A stretch of DNA of 37,291 nucleotides from Nevskiaceae bacterium. GTDB taxonomy: Bacteria; Pseudomonadota; Gammaproteobacteria; Steroidobacterales; Steroidobacteraceae. Below the pieces are notes generated by a model. It ran no database searches. It had not been told where the DNA came from and saw only the letters and a list, made by a program, of their open reading frames with translations. The DNA lies in contig VEQP01000027.1 in NCBI GenBank assembly GCA_018883185.1, positions 1 through 37,291 on the forward strand. Direction: 5' to 3'. Position numbers and translations under genes: made by a program. Shown here one piece after another: positions 1-9,505 of the stretch (positions are counted from its first letter, which is position 1; each line of letters begins with the position of its first letter).

Positions 1-191
1 ACGTAGAGCACATCAGCACCGCGCGCGAACTCGAAGAGTCCGGGTATCTGTGAAGGCTTGAACTCCTCGAGCTTGCTCCCCGGGAATTTTTTGACGAGCG
101 CTGCCCGGGGGTCGACCTTGGCGGCAGGATTTGCGAACGTCGTGAGCGCTGCGAGACTCACGAACAGCGAAATCAGCAGTTTGGCTTTCAT
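1..191 (-). CDS. dsbC: Thiol:disulfide interchange protein DsbC, N-terminal part (runs off the left edge)
   Basis: Only the first 63 codons are present; the gene continues beyond base 1. Translation begins with MKAKLLISLFVSLAALTTFA, a Sec signal peptide, and is followed by a segment matching the DsbC dimerisation domain (RAALVKKFPGSKLEE, then SQIPGLFEF). DsbC is a periplasmic homodimer that isomerises wrong disulfides. Its CxxC thioredoxin domain would lie outside the window, so activity cannot be checked. It follows xerD on the same strand after 47 nt, which is the usual gammaproteobacterial order. No clear Shine-Dalgarno precedes the ATG. The identification rests on the partial domain plus synteny; another DsbC/DsbG paralogue is possible. 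Confidence 0.82.
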   Translation of the reverse strand, partial: MKAKLLISLFVSLAALTTFANPAAKVDPRAALVKKFPGSKLEEFKPSQIPGLFEFARGADVLY

Positions 192-238
192 AGGGTTGAA
201 GTTTAGCAGAGCCCCGTCCGCACGCCGTCGGAAGTGCG

Positions 239-1132
239 TCAACCTCGAGGATGATGTTGCGCATGGAGCGACTTCAGTCGCTCGCGCGCCACGTGGGTGT
301 AAATCTGCGTGGTCGACAGGTCGCTGTGGCCCAGCAGCATCTGCACGACGCGCAGGTCGGCGCCGTGGTTCAGCAAGTGGGTGGCAAAGGCATGTCGCAG
401 GGTGTGCGGCGAGAGCGGCTTGTCGATCCCGGCGAGTCGCGCATAGCGCTTGATGAGATGCCAGAACGACTGGCGAGTCATGCGCGTGGCGCGGCGCGTG
501 GGAAACAGATAGTCGGTTTGCCGGGCGCCGAGCAACTCGGCGCGCGCCGTGCGCACGAACCGCTGCAACCACTCGATGGCCTCGGCACCGAGCGGCACGA
601 GGCGCTCGCGGTTGCCCTTGCCCGTCACCCGCAGCACGCCTTGATTGACGTTAACCTGCTGCAGGGTCAACGCGACGAGCTCCGAGACTCGCAACCCCGT
701 CGCGTACAGCACTTCGAGCATGGCGCGATCACGCAGACCGAGTGCGAGTTCGATCGCCGGTGCCGCCAGCAGGCGTTCGACGTCGCTCTCGGACAAGGAT
801 TTCGGCAAGGCCCTGCCGAGACGCGGCATGGCCACCTCGGCCGTCGGGTCATCCGCGCGCAACCCTTCGCGAACCTGGTGGCGAAAAAATCGGCGGAATG
901 CGGAGAGCTGCCGCGCGGTGGACTTTGGCCGCGCACCGCTGGCCGCGCGTTCGCCGAGGTAGGCCAGCACGTCTGCCCGCGTGGTTTCGCCGAGTCGCCG
1001 CCCCTTGCCGTGCAACCACAGTTGCAGGGCAGCAAGATCAGCGCGATACGCCGCGAGCGTGTTCGCGGCGAGCCCGCGCTCCATCCAAGCCACGTCGAGA
1101 AAGCGCAGGATCGATGGATCAAGTTCGGCCAT
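239..1132 (-). CDS. xerD: Tyrosine recombinase XerD
   Basis: A 297-residue site-specific tyrosine recombinase that, with XerC and FtsK, resolves chromosome dimers at dif. The catalytic residues are visible and spaced exactly as in E. coli XerD, shifted by one: Arg147 (ATGLRVSEL), Lys171 (GKGNRER), His243 and Arg246 (HTLRHAFATH), His269 (GHSDLSTTQ) and nucleophile Tyr278 (IYTHV). The N-terminal SAM-like DNA-binding domain covers about residues 1-100. The frame stays open to 1330, but the family length (298 in E. coli) supports the ATG at 1132; an ATG at 1144 is the alternative. XerD is preferred over XerC because dsbC follows it. It is divergent from the methyltransferase gene starting at 1193. 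Confidence 0.95.
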   Translation of the reverse strand: MAELDPSILRFLDVAWMERGLAANTLAAYRADLAALQLWLHGKGRRLGETTRADVLAYLGERAASGARPKSTARQLSAFRRFFRHQVREGLRADDPTAEVAMPRLGRALPKSLSESDVERLLAAPAIELALGLRDRAMLEVLYATGLRVSELVALTLQQVNVNQGVLRVTGKGNRERLVPLGAEAIEWLQRFVRTARAELLGARQTDYLFPTRRATRMTRQSFWHLIKRYARLAGIDKPLSPHTLRHAFATHLLNHGADLRVVQMLLGHSDLSTTQIYTHVARERLKSLHAQHHPRG

Positions 1133-1192
1133 TCGAACAAGCATACCGCGGCGGGTTTGCCTGCAGCCGTGCAAACCCCTTAGGCTCGGCGC

Positions 1193-1894
1193 ATGGCAAG
1201 TTACCAACCCGACGGACTGTTCCAGACACTGCTCGATCGCGTGCAGTACTGGCCGAATGCCGTCGGTCGCTCCGCGGGTCGCAAACTCGATCGGCGCTAC
1301 AAACGCCGCGCGGAGCGTGATTTTCAGCAAGTGCTTACCACCTTGCGGCCCGGCGACGTCTGCCTCGACCTAGGCGCCAATCGAGGTGAATTCACCCAAC
1401 TGATGGCCGCAACAGGGGCGACCGTCCACGCCTTCGAACCCGACCCGGACACCTTCGCGAGGTTGCAGGCGGCCTGCGCTGCGCTACCCCACGTGCATCT
1501 TTATCAAGCGGCCGTCGGTGCACGCGCCGGCCAAGTGACCTTGCGCCGGGAAGCCGGCTACGCCGACGACCCGATCGGCCATTCAGTGGGATCCTCCGTG
1601 CGCTTCACCGACCCGCGCATGGATCAAGGCCAGGGGATCGTCGTGCCGCAGCGCGCATTCGCCGAGGTCGTGCTGGCAGCCGGCCCGGGACTGCGCCTCA
1701 TCAAAATGGATATCGAAGGCTCGGAGCTCGAGATCCTGACCGAGCTGATGCACTCGGGCGTACCGCTTGAGGTGGAGCACGTGTTCGTCGAGACGCACCA
1801 GCAGCACTACCCCGCTGACCTCCCCGCCGTGTGGCAACTGCGCCGCTGGGCCGCCGCCCAAAGCCGCCCAGACATCAATTTGCACTGGCGCTGA
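1193..1894 (+). CDS. FkbM family SAM-dependent methyltransferase
   Basis: A 233-residue soluble methyltransferase. The SAM-binding motif I is seen as CLDLGANRGEFTQL at about residues 55-68, followed by the acidic loop HAFEPDPDTF, and the FkbM signature IKMDIEGSELEIL lies near residue 165. FkbM enzymes O-methylate sugars, lipids or natural products; the substrate here cannot be read from sequence. The gene stands alone between divergent xerD (60 nt away) and a convergent homocysteine methyltransferase gene (17 nt from stop to stop), so neighbours give no pathway. No glycosyltransferases or polysaccharide genes are nearby. The ATG at 1193 is used, with a weak AGG about 9 nt upstream. Confidence 0.85.
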   Translation: MASYQPDGLFQTLLDRVQYWPNAVGRSAGRKLDRRYKRRAERDFQQVLTTLRPGDVCLDLGANRGEFTQLMAATGATVHAFEPDPDTFARLQAACAALPHVHLYQAAVGARAGQVTLRREAGYADDPIGHSVGSSVRFTDPRMDQGQGIVVPQRAFAEVVLAAGPGLRLIKMDIEGSELEILTELMHSGVPLEVEHVFVETHQQHYPADLPAVWQLRRWAAAQSRPDINLHWR

Positions 1895-1911
1895 GCGCGC
1901 CGCGTCGGAGC

Positions 1912-2952
1912 CTACGAGGTGCGTCGGGTACGCCGCGTGCGCGGTGCGGCGCCTGAGGCCGACCCTGCCGCGCGATCGAGATTGCCACCGAGCTGGGCGC
2001 GCGCGCCCGTGCTGATCTGCCCAAGCGTCGATTCAAGCAACGCGGCGTCCGGACGCGGACCAGGCACGTGAGCGTCGAGTGCGCGGCGCATCGCCGCCAG
2101 ATGCTCGGGCGAAGTGCCACAACAACCGCCGATGATGCGCGCACCGGCATCGACGGCCAGGTGCACGTAGGTCGCCATCAAATCGGGTGTGCCGTCGTAG
2201 CGGATCGCACCGTCGACGTATTGCGGGATGCCGCAGTTGGCCTTGGCAACCAGCACCATCGACGGGTCCGCGGCCGCACTGAGATTGAGGATAGAGGCAA
2301 CGAGCTCGGCCGGCCCGACACCGCAGTTGCTACCGCAGGCCGCCAAATGATGCTGCTGCGCGATGCCCGCGAGCTCGGCAGGCGTCAGCGACATCATGGT
2401 GCGCCCGTTGGTGTCAAACGACAGCGTGCTGACCACCGGCAGACCCGTGCTCGCCGCGGCCTCGATGGCCGCTTCGACCTCCTCGCGCGAGGACATGGTC
2501 TCGATCCACAGCACATCGGCCCCACCCTCGGCGAGGGCCGCGGCCTGCTCGGCGAAGGCCGCTCGCGCCTCGGCGATCGACACGGGGCCGAGCGGTTCGA
2601 GGATTTCGCCCGTCGGGCCAATGCTGCCCGCCACCAGCACCTCGCGGCCGGACGCGTCCGCCACGGAACGCGCGAGCTGCGCGGCGGCGCGGTTGAGTTC
2701 GCGGACCCTATCCTGTGCCGAGTGCAGCTTCAGTCGGTAGCGCGTGCCACCGAAGGTGTTGGTCAGAATCAAATCAGCACCCGCGTCGACGAAGCGCTGG
2801 TGCAGCAAGCGAATGCGATCCGGGTGATCGACGTTCCACAATTCCGGCGCGTCACCCGACACCAAACCCATCTCGAACAGATTGCTGCCCGTGGCCCCAT
2901 CGGCCAGCAGGTAGGGTCGGCGGGATAGCAGATCGGCAAGACGGTTGGTCAT
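1912..2952 (-). CDS. Zinc-dependent homocysteine S-methyltransferase
   Basis: A 346-residue Pfam S-methyl_trans (homocysteine methyltransferase) barrel. It transfers a methyl group to homocysteine to make methionine. The zinc ligands are visible: Cys210 in GSNCGVGP and Cys277-Cys278 in GGCCGTSPEH; the homocysteine-loop motif DGATGSNLFEMG is at residues 18-29. It has only this domain and lacks the folate, B12 and reactivation domains of MetH, so the methyl donor (betaine, S-methylmethionine or a corrinoid protein) is unknown. The C-terminus carries an Arg/Ala-rich tail of about 40 residues ending PRTRRTRRTS, unlikely to be part of the barrel. The start is ATG 2952 rather than ATG 2967 because a GGAAGG ribosome site sits 7 nt upstream. 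Confidence 0.87.
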   Translation of the reverse strand: MTNRLADLLSRRPYLLADGATGSNLFEMGLVSGDAPELWNVDHPDRIRLLHQRFVDAGADLILTNTFGGTRYRLKLHSAQDRVRELNRAAAQLARSVADASGREVLVAGSIGPTGEILEPLGPVSIAEARAAFAEQAAALAEGGADVLWIETMSSREEVEAAIEAAASTGLPVVSTLSFDTNGRTMMSLTPAELAGIAQQHHLAACGSNCGVGPAELVASILNLSAAADPSMVLVAKANCGIPQYVDGAIRYDGTPDLMATYVHLAVDAGARIIGGCCGTSPEHLAAMRRALDAHVPGPRPDAALLESTLGQISTGARAQLGGNLDRAAGSASGAAPRTRRTRRTS

Positions 2953-2959
2953 CGCGGGT

Positions 2960-2965
2960 CCTTCC
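2960..2965 (-). promoter_or_regulatory. Shine-Dalgarno GGAAGG of the homocysteine methyltransferase gene
   Basis: Read on the minus strand, GGAAGG lies 7 nt before the ATG at 2952 and falls inside the coding sequence implied by the longer ATG at 2967. It therefore favours the shorter protein. Confidence 0.7.
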
Positions 2966-2974
2966 ATGGTGGGG

Positions 2975-3014
2975 GCGGCATCCTAGCTAAAGCCGCGGCA
3001 TCCTAGCGAAAGCC
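2975..3014. repeat. 20-bp tandem duplication in a divergent intergenic region
   Basis: Two head-to-tail 20-bp units occupy 2975-2994 and 2995-3014. They differ at one base (CCTAGCTAAAG versus CCTAGCGAAAG). In the overlapping register each unit begins CGGC and ends GCCG, so each could form a short stem. The second unit's GCGAAAG (3006-3012) also has an inverted partner CTTTCGC at 3032-3038. The repeat lies between the starts of two divergent genes (2952 minus and 3082 plus), where promoters of both must be. It could be a double operator site or a recent slippage duplication; sequence alone does not decide. Confidence 0.85.
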
Positions 3015-3081
3015 GAGGCAGAGTGGTTTGACTTTCGCGCCACAGGCTTCAAGGATACGGCCGGTCGAATTTGGATACCCG

Positions 3082-3873
3082 ATGCGCGACCCAAGCCCCC
3101 CACCCAGCCCCGTCATCGATCTCAGCGTCCCGCCCCGCGAGAGCCTGCCGGCGCTGCTCGGGCGGCTGCTGTACGGCAGTTACGCATGGGCGGTGTTCCT
3201 GCTGATCGCGCTCGTCACGCTGCTGGCACTGATCGTTGTGCCCGGCATGGATCGCCGCCGCCACATTGCGGGCGTTGCCTCCAGGCTGATCCTGAAGCTG
3301 CTGTTCATCCGCCTGACGCTGAGCGGCGCGCAGCACCTACCGCCAGGGCAATGCGTGGTCGCCGCCAACCACGCGAGCTACATCGATGCCATCGTGGTCA
3401 AGGCCGTACTGCCCGAGAGCTATGCCTACGTTGTCAAACGCGAGATGGCCGAGGTACCGCTGGCGGGCCTGCTGCTCAAGCGGCTCGGCACCCAATTCGT
3501 CGAGCGCTTCAATGCACATCAAGGCGGTCGCGATGCGCGACGCGTGCTGCGCACGGCCACGAGCGGCCAGTCGCTGCTGTTCTTTCCGGAAGGCACCTTC
3601 ATCGGCAAGCCGGGCCTGCTGAAATTCCATAGCGGCGCGTTCATGAGTGCGGCCTATGCACGCTGCCCGGTCATGCCCTGCGTGATCCGCGGCACCCGCC
3701 ACATCCTGCCAAGCCCGCTGTTTTTCCCGCGACACGGTCATATCGAGGTCGAGTTGTTGCCGGCGCTCGCCCCGGCTGCGGAATTGCCGCCGGAAAAAGC
3801 GGCGGCTGAATTGCGGCAGCTCACTCGGGAGGCCATCCTTCAGCGGGTGGGCGAGCCGGACTTGCTCGCCTGA
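3082..3873 (+). CDS. PlsC-like 1-acylglycerol-3-phosphate acyltransferase
   Basis: A 263-residue membrane-associated acyltransferase of the PlsC/LPLAT family, which acylates lysophosphatidate or a related lysolipid. Motif I is NHASYID (His97 and Asp102); the FPEGT motif is at residues 168-172. A hydrophobic segment at about residues 37-53 would anchor it in the inner membrane. Start choice is uncertain: the ATG at 3082 is used, but the frame is open to a TTG at 3028. The protein may be a paralogue rather than the main PlsC, because several such enzymes are usual and no other phospholipid gene is adjacent. It is followed after 70 nt by the thiolase gene on the same strand. Confidence 0.85.
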   Translation: MRDPSPPPSPVIDLSVPPRESLPALLGRLLYGSYAWAVFLLIALVTLLALIVVPGMDRRRHIAGVASRLILKLLFIRLTLSGAQHLPPGQCVVAANHASYIDAIVVKAVLPESYAYVVKREMAEVPLAGLLLKRLGTQFVERFNAHQGGRDARRVLRTATSGQSLLFFPEGTFIGKPGLLKFHSGAFMSAAYARCPVMPCVIRGTRHILPSPLFFPRHGHIEVELLPALAPAAELPPEKAAAELRQLTREAILQRVGEPDLLA

Positions 3874-3902
3874 GCGCAGCGGCTTGGCTAGACTTGTGAG
3901 TT

Positions 3903-3919
3903 AGGGTCGCTTCGACCCT
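3903..3919. other. Perfect 7-bp inverted repeat (hairpin) before the thiolase gene
   Basis: AGGGTCG at 3903-3909 and CGACCCT at 3913-3919 are exact reverse complements separated by CTT. The hairpin ends 24 nt before the thiolase ATG and begins 29 nt after the acyltransferase stop. No T-run follows on the plus strand, so it is not a standard intrinsic terminator. It may be a protein-binding palindrome, an mRNA 5' hairpin or a processing site. Confidence 0.7.
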
Positions 3920-3943
3920 GTTGCTGAAATCCCAAGGAACGCT

Positions 3944-5122
3944 ATGAACCCTGCCGTTGTCATTGCTGCTGCGCGTCGTACCCCGATCGGTGCCTTTCAA
4001 GGCGTGCTCACCCCGGTCGCCGCGCCGCAACTCGGCGCTGCGGCCATTCGTGGCGCGATCGAGACCTCGGGACTGACGGCCGGCGATGTGCAGGAAGTCA
4101 TCATGGGTTGCGTGTTGCCTGCCGGTCTCGGACAAGCCCCGGCGCGCCAAGCTGCACTCGGTGCAGGGATCTCGGCTGCCGTACCTACCACGACCATCAA
4201 TAAGATGTGCGGCTCGGGCCTCAAGGCCATCATGATGGCGGCCGACCAGATTCGAGCGGGTGAGGCCGACGTCATCGTCGCAGGCGGTCTTGAGTCGATG
4301 AGCAATGCGCCGTACCTGCTGCCCAAGGCACGCGCCGGGTACCGCATGGGTCACGGCGAAATTTTGGATCATATGTTCCTGGACGGTCTGCAAAGCCCAT
4401 GGGACGGCCAGATGATGGGCTGCTTCGCAGAAAACACGGCGGGTCGCTACAACTTCACGCGCGCCGATCAGGATGCGTTCGCGGCCCGCTCGGTGCAGCG
4501 CGCGCTCGCCGCTGTCGAAAACGGCGCGTTTCGCGCCGAGATCGTCCCGGTCACCGTCAAGAGTCGCAAAGGCGAGACGCTGGTCGAGCGCGACGAGACC
4601 CCATTCACCTGCGACATCGCGAAAATCCCGCAACTCAAGCCCGCTTTCCGCAAAGACGGTACGGTCACCGCAGCAAGTTCGTCTTCGATCTCGGACGGTG
4701 CCGCTGCGGCGGTACTCGTCAGCGAATCTTTGGCAACGGCGCGGGGCCTCAAACCTCTCGCCCGCATCGTGGGTTACGCCAGCCACGCGCAGGAGCCCGA
4801 ATGGTTCACAATCGCACCAGTCGGCGCTATCCGCACGCTGCTCGCCAAGACCGGTTGGAGCGCGGCGGATGTAGACCTGTTCGAAGTAAACGAAGCCTTC
4901 GCCGCAGTCTCGATGGCGGCGGCGCAGGACATCGGCATCCCGGCTGAGAAGCTCAACGTCAACGGCGGTGCCTGCGCGCTGGGGCACCCGATAGGCGCCA
5001 CCGGCGCGCGGATCGTGGCGACGCTGGCTCATGCACTGGTGCAGCGCAACCTGCGCCGCGGCATTGCGGCGCTGTGCATCGGCGGCGGCGAGGCCACGGC
5101 CATCGCCATCGAGAGGCTCTGA
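3944..5122 (+). CDS. Acetyl-CoA C-acetyltransferase (thiolase)
   Basis: A 392-residue biosynthetic-type thiolase that reversibly condenses two acetyl-CoA to acetoacetyl-CoA, or cleaves the latter. The active-site residues fall at Cys89 (NKMCGSGLKA), His348 (ALGHPIGATG) and Cys378 (LCIGGGEA), the same numbering as the classical Zoogloea enzyme, and the NEAFAAV motif is present. An AAGGAA ribosome site lies 4 nt before the ATG. It heads a same-strand block with 3-hydroxyacyl-CoA dehydrogenase (2 nt later), ETF-QO and acetoacetyl-CoA synthetase. That context suggests cleavage of acetoacetyl-CoA formed from acetoacetate or branched-chain acyl-CoA. No phaB or phaC is adjacent, so a role in polyhydroxybutyrate is not indicated here. 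Confidence 0.93.
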   Translation: MNPAVVIAAARRTPIGAFQGVLTPVAAPQLGAAAIRGAIETSGLTAGDVQEVIMGCVLPAGLGQAPARQAALGAGISAAVPTTTINKMCGSGLKAIMMAADQIRAGEADVIVAGGLESMSNAPYLLPKARAGYRMGHGEILDHMFLDGLQSPWDGQMMGCFAENTAGRYNFTRADQDAFAARSVQRALAAVENGAFRAEIVPVTVKSRKGETLVERDETPFTCDIAKIPQLKPAFRKDGTVTAASSSSISDGAAAAVLVSESLATARGLKPLARIVGYASHAQEPEWFTIAPVGAIRTLLAKTGWSAADVDLFEVNEAFAAVSMAAAQDIGIPAEKLNVNGGACALGHPIGATGARIVATLAHALVQRNLRRGIAALCIGGGEATAIAIERL

Positions 5123-5124
5123 GC

Positions 5125-5892
5125 ATGGACATCACCCGTGCGCGAGCCGTCATCACGGGCGGCGCCTCCGGGCTAGGACTCGGCGTTGCGCAGTATCTCG
5201 CCTCGCGAGGGGCGCAGGTGGCGCTGCTTGATATCCAGGATGAAGCGGGTCGCACCGCTGCGGCGAGCCTCGGCGTTGCGGCGCGGTATCTGCGTTGCGA
5301 TGTCACCGCGGAAAGCGAAGTCAACGCGGCGATGGATGCTGCCGCGAACGCCATGGGCGGAATCGACCTGCTCGTCAACTGCGCGGGCGTGATCGGCGCA
5401 GGTCGCGTGCTTGGTCGCAACGGGCCGATGGCCGGCGATTTCTTTGCCAAGGTCGTGCACATCAACTTGATCGGCACTTTCCTCTGCGACAAGGCCGCAG
5501 CGGCGCTCATGCAGCGCAACGCACCGAATGCTGACGGGGAGCGCGGGGTGATCATCCACACCGCCTCGGTGGCGGCGTTCGAAGGGCAAATCGGCCAAGC
5601 CGCCTATTCGGCCACCAAGGCCGGCATCGCCGGCATGACCCTGCCGATGGCGCGTGAGTTCGCGGCCTTCGGCATACGTGTCGTGGCGATTGCGCCGGGC
5701 ATTTTCCACACGCCGATGGTCGGTGGAATGACGCCGGAAGTGCAGGCGTCGCTCGCGAGCCAAATTCCGTTTCCGGCCCGCCTCGGGCGCCCGGACGAGT
5801 ACGCACGCCTCGTCGAGTCGATCTACGAGATCGCGATGCTCAATGGCGAAACGATCCGCCTAGATGGCGCGATCCGCATGCAACCCAAATAA
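5125..5892 (+). CDS. Type II 3-hydroxyacyl-CoA dehydrogenase (SDR family)
   Basis: A 255-residue classical short-chain dehydrogenase. The NAD-binding motif TGGASGLGLG is at residues 11-20, NCAG begins at Asn85, and the catalytic residues are Ser148, Tyr161 and Lys165 (YSATK). The pattern LRCDVTAESEV together with the GIFHTPM segment resembles mitochondrial HSD17B10 and bacterial type II 3-hydroxyacyl-CoA dehydrogenases, which oxidise 3-hydroxyacyl-CoA, including 2-methyl-3-hydroxybutyryl-CoA, with NAD. Its start is only 2 nt after the thiolase stop, so the two are surely co-transcribed; a GAGAGG lies upstream inside the thiolase gene. A different SDR substrate, for example a steroid alcohol, cannot be excluded. 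Confidence 0.87.
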   Translation: MDITRARAVITGGASGLGLGVAQYLASRGAQVALLDIQDEAGRTAAASLGVAARYLRCDVTAESEVNAAMDAAANAMGGIDLLVNCAGVIGAGRVLGRNGPMAGDFFAKVVHINLIGTFLCDKAAAALMQRNAPNADGERGVIIHTASVAAFEGQIGQAAYSATKAGIAGMTLPMAREFAAFGIRVVAIAPGIFHTPMVGGMTPEVQASLASQIPFPARLGRPDEYARLVESIYEIAMLNGETIRLDGAIRMQPK

Positions 5893-5915
5893 CCTCATTA
5901 ACGGACGACACGCCC

Positions 5916-7526
5916 ATGGCCGAGACGATCGAACGCGACGTGATGGAGTACGACGTGCTGGTGGTAGGCGGCGGCCCGGCCGGCCTCGCCTGTGCCATCT
6001 CTCTCAAGCAACGCAAGCCGGACCTCACGGTATGCGTGCTGGAGAAAGCCTCGGCCATCGGCGCACAGGCGCTCTCTGGGGCCGTACTCGAACCCGGTCC
6101 GCTCGATGCGTTGCTGCCTGGCTGGCGCGACACGCCGCCGGGTATCTGCATCCCCGCCAAACGCGACGAGTTTTCGCTGCTCACGCGCACGGGTCGCATC
6201 CGCCTACCGACGCCGCCGCAGCAGCACAATGAAGGCAACTTCATCATCTCGCTCGGTCTGCTCACGCCGATGCTGGCGCAGCGCGCCGAAGCGCTCGGCG
6301 TCGACGTATTTCCGGGGTTCGCTGCGGCAGTACCGCTGTTCAACGAAGACGGTTCAGTCGCCGGCGTGCAGATCGGCGACATGGGTATCGAGAAGTCGGG
6401 CGAGATCGGCCCGAACTTCGCGCCCGGCCCCGAAGTTCGCGCCCGCATCACCGTGCTCGCCGAAGGCTGCCGTGGCAGCATCAGCAAGCAACTGATCAAG
6501 CGCTATGCGCTCGATGCCGAGTGCGACCCGCAGACCTACGGCCTCGGTTTCAAGGAACTGTGGCAATTGCCCGAGGGCCGCGTGGAACCTGGCCTGATCC
6601 AGCACAGCATCGGCTGGCCACTCGACAACGGCACCTACGGCGGCAGCTTTCTCTATCACCTCGACAATAACCGCGTGTATATCGGCTATGTCGTGGGCCT
6701 CGACTATCGGGACCCGCGGCTGAAGCCCTTCGAAGCGTTCCAGCAATTCAAGCATCACCCGAGCATCAAGCCGCTGCTTGAGGGTGGTGAGATTCTCGCC
6801 GCTGGCGCACGCACCATTGCGGCCGGTGGCTGGCAGTCGCTGCCCAAACTCGAGATGCCGGGCGCGCTGCTGATTGGTGATGCGGCGGGCACGCTGAACG
6901 TCGCCAAGATCAAAGGCATACACCAAGCGATCCGCTGCGGCATGCTCGCCGGCGAGCACCTCGCCGAAACGGACTCGCCGCAGGGCTTTGATGCGCGCTT
7001 CCGTGCCTCACCGGGCATGGACGAGCTGCGCAAGGTGCGCAACATCAAGCCTGGATTCAAACGCGGCTTGTGGTTCGCGCTGGCCAACAGCGCCCTCGAA
7101 ACCGTCACCGGTGGGCGCACGCCGTGGACGCTGCGCAATACCGCGGCCTACGCCGAGACGCGCCGGCTCGCCGAGTTCGAATCGCCCGATCGAGGGTGGA
7201 TCGACCGCAGCCTGCCACCGCGAGATCGGCTGGCCTCGGTCTTCTTCGCCAATAACTCGCACGAAGAAAACCAACCGGTGCATCTGAAGGTCCGCGACAC
7301 TTCGATCTGCGCTACGCGCTGCGCGCAGGAGTTCGGCAATCCTTGCCAGAACTTCTGTCCTGCCAATGTCTATGAAATGGTGGACGACGGCGCAGGCGGT
7401 AAGCGACTGCAGATCAACTCGGCCAACTGCGTGCACTGCAAGGCCTGCGACATCAAGGATCCGTACCAGATCATCGACTGGACTACGCCGGAAGGTGGTT
7501 CGGGTCCGATCTATCAATCGCTTTGA
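5916..7526 (+). CDS. Electron transfer flavoprotein-ubiquinone oxidoreductase
   Basis: A 536-residue ETF-QO, an inner-membrane-associated FAD and 4Fe-4S enzyme that passes electrons from ETF to ubiquinone. The FAD dinucleotide motif VVGGGPAGL begins near residue 16, and a second FAD motif (LIGDAAGTLN) lies near residue 325. The iron-sulfur ligands are Cys481 (FCPANVYE) and Cys505, Cys508 and Cys511 (CVHCKACDIKDP). Its length is normal. It follows the dehydrogenase gene after 23 nt. Genes for the ETF alpha and beta subunits and for acyl-CoA dehydrogenases are not in this window, so partners must be encoded elsewhere. Confidence 0.95.
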   Translation: MAETIERDVMEYDVLVVGGGPAGLACAISLKQRKPDLTVCVLEKASAIGAQALSGAVLEPGPLDALLPGWRDTPPGICIPAKRDEFSLLTRTGRIRLPTPPQQHNEGNFIISLGLLTPMLAQRAEALGVDVFPGFAAAVPLFNEDGSVAGVQIGDMGIEKSGEIGPNFAPGPEVRARITVLAEGCRGSISKQLIKRYALDAECDPQTYGLGFKELWQLPEGRVEPGLIQHSIGWPLDNGTYGGSFLYHLDNNRVYIGYVVGLDYRDPRLKPFEAFQQFKHHPSIKPLLEGGEILAAGARTIAAGGWQSLPKLEMPGALLIGDAAGTLNVAKIKGIHQAIRCGMLAGEHLAETDSPQGFDARFRASPGMDELRKVRNIKPGFKRGLWFALANSALETVTGGRTPWTLRNTAAYAETRRLAEFESPDRGWIDRSLPPRDRLASVFFANNSHEENQPVHLKVRDTSICATRCAQEFGNPCQNFCPANVYEMVDDGAGGKRLQINSANCVHCKACDIKDPYQIIDWTTPEGGSGPIYQSL

Positions 7527-7534
7527 TCGCTGCG

Positions 7535-9501
<1,967 letters not shown>

Positions 9502-9505
<4 letters not shown>

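Noticed and set aside
3821-5032. A 403-codon open frame on the minus strand opposite the thiolase gene
   Set aside because: It is fully antisense to a thiolase with complete active sites; the composition is low-information and Arg-rich.
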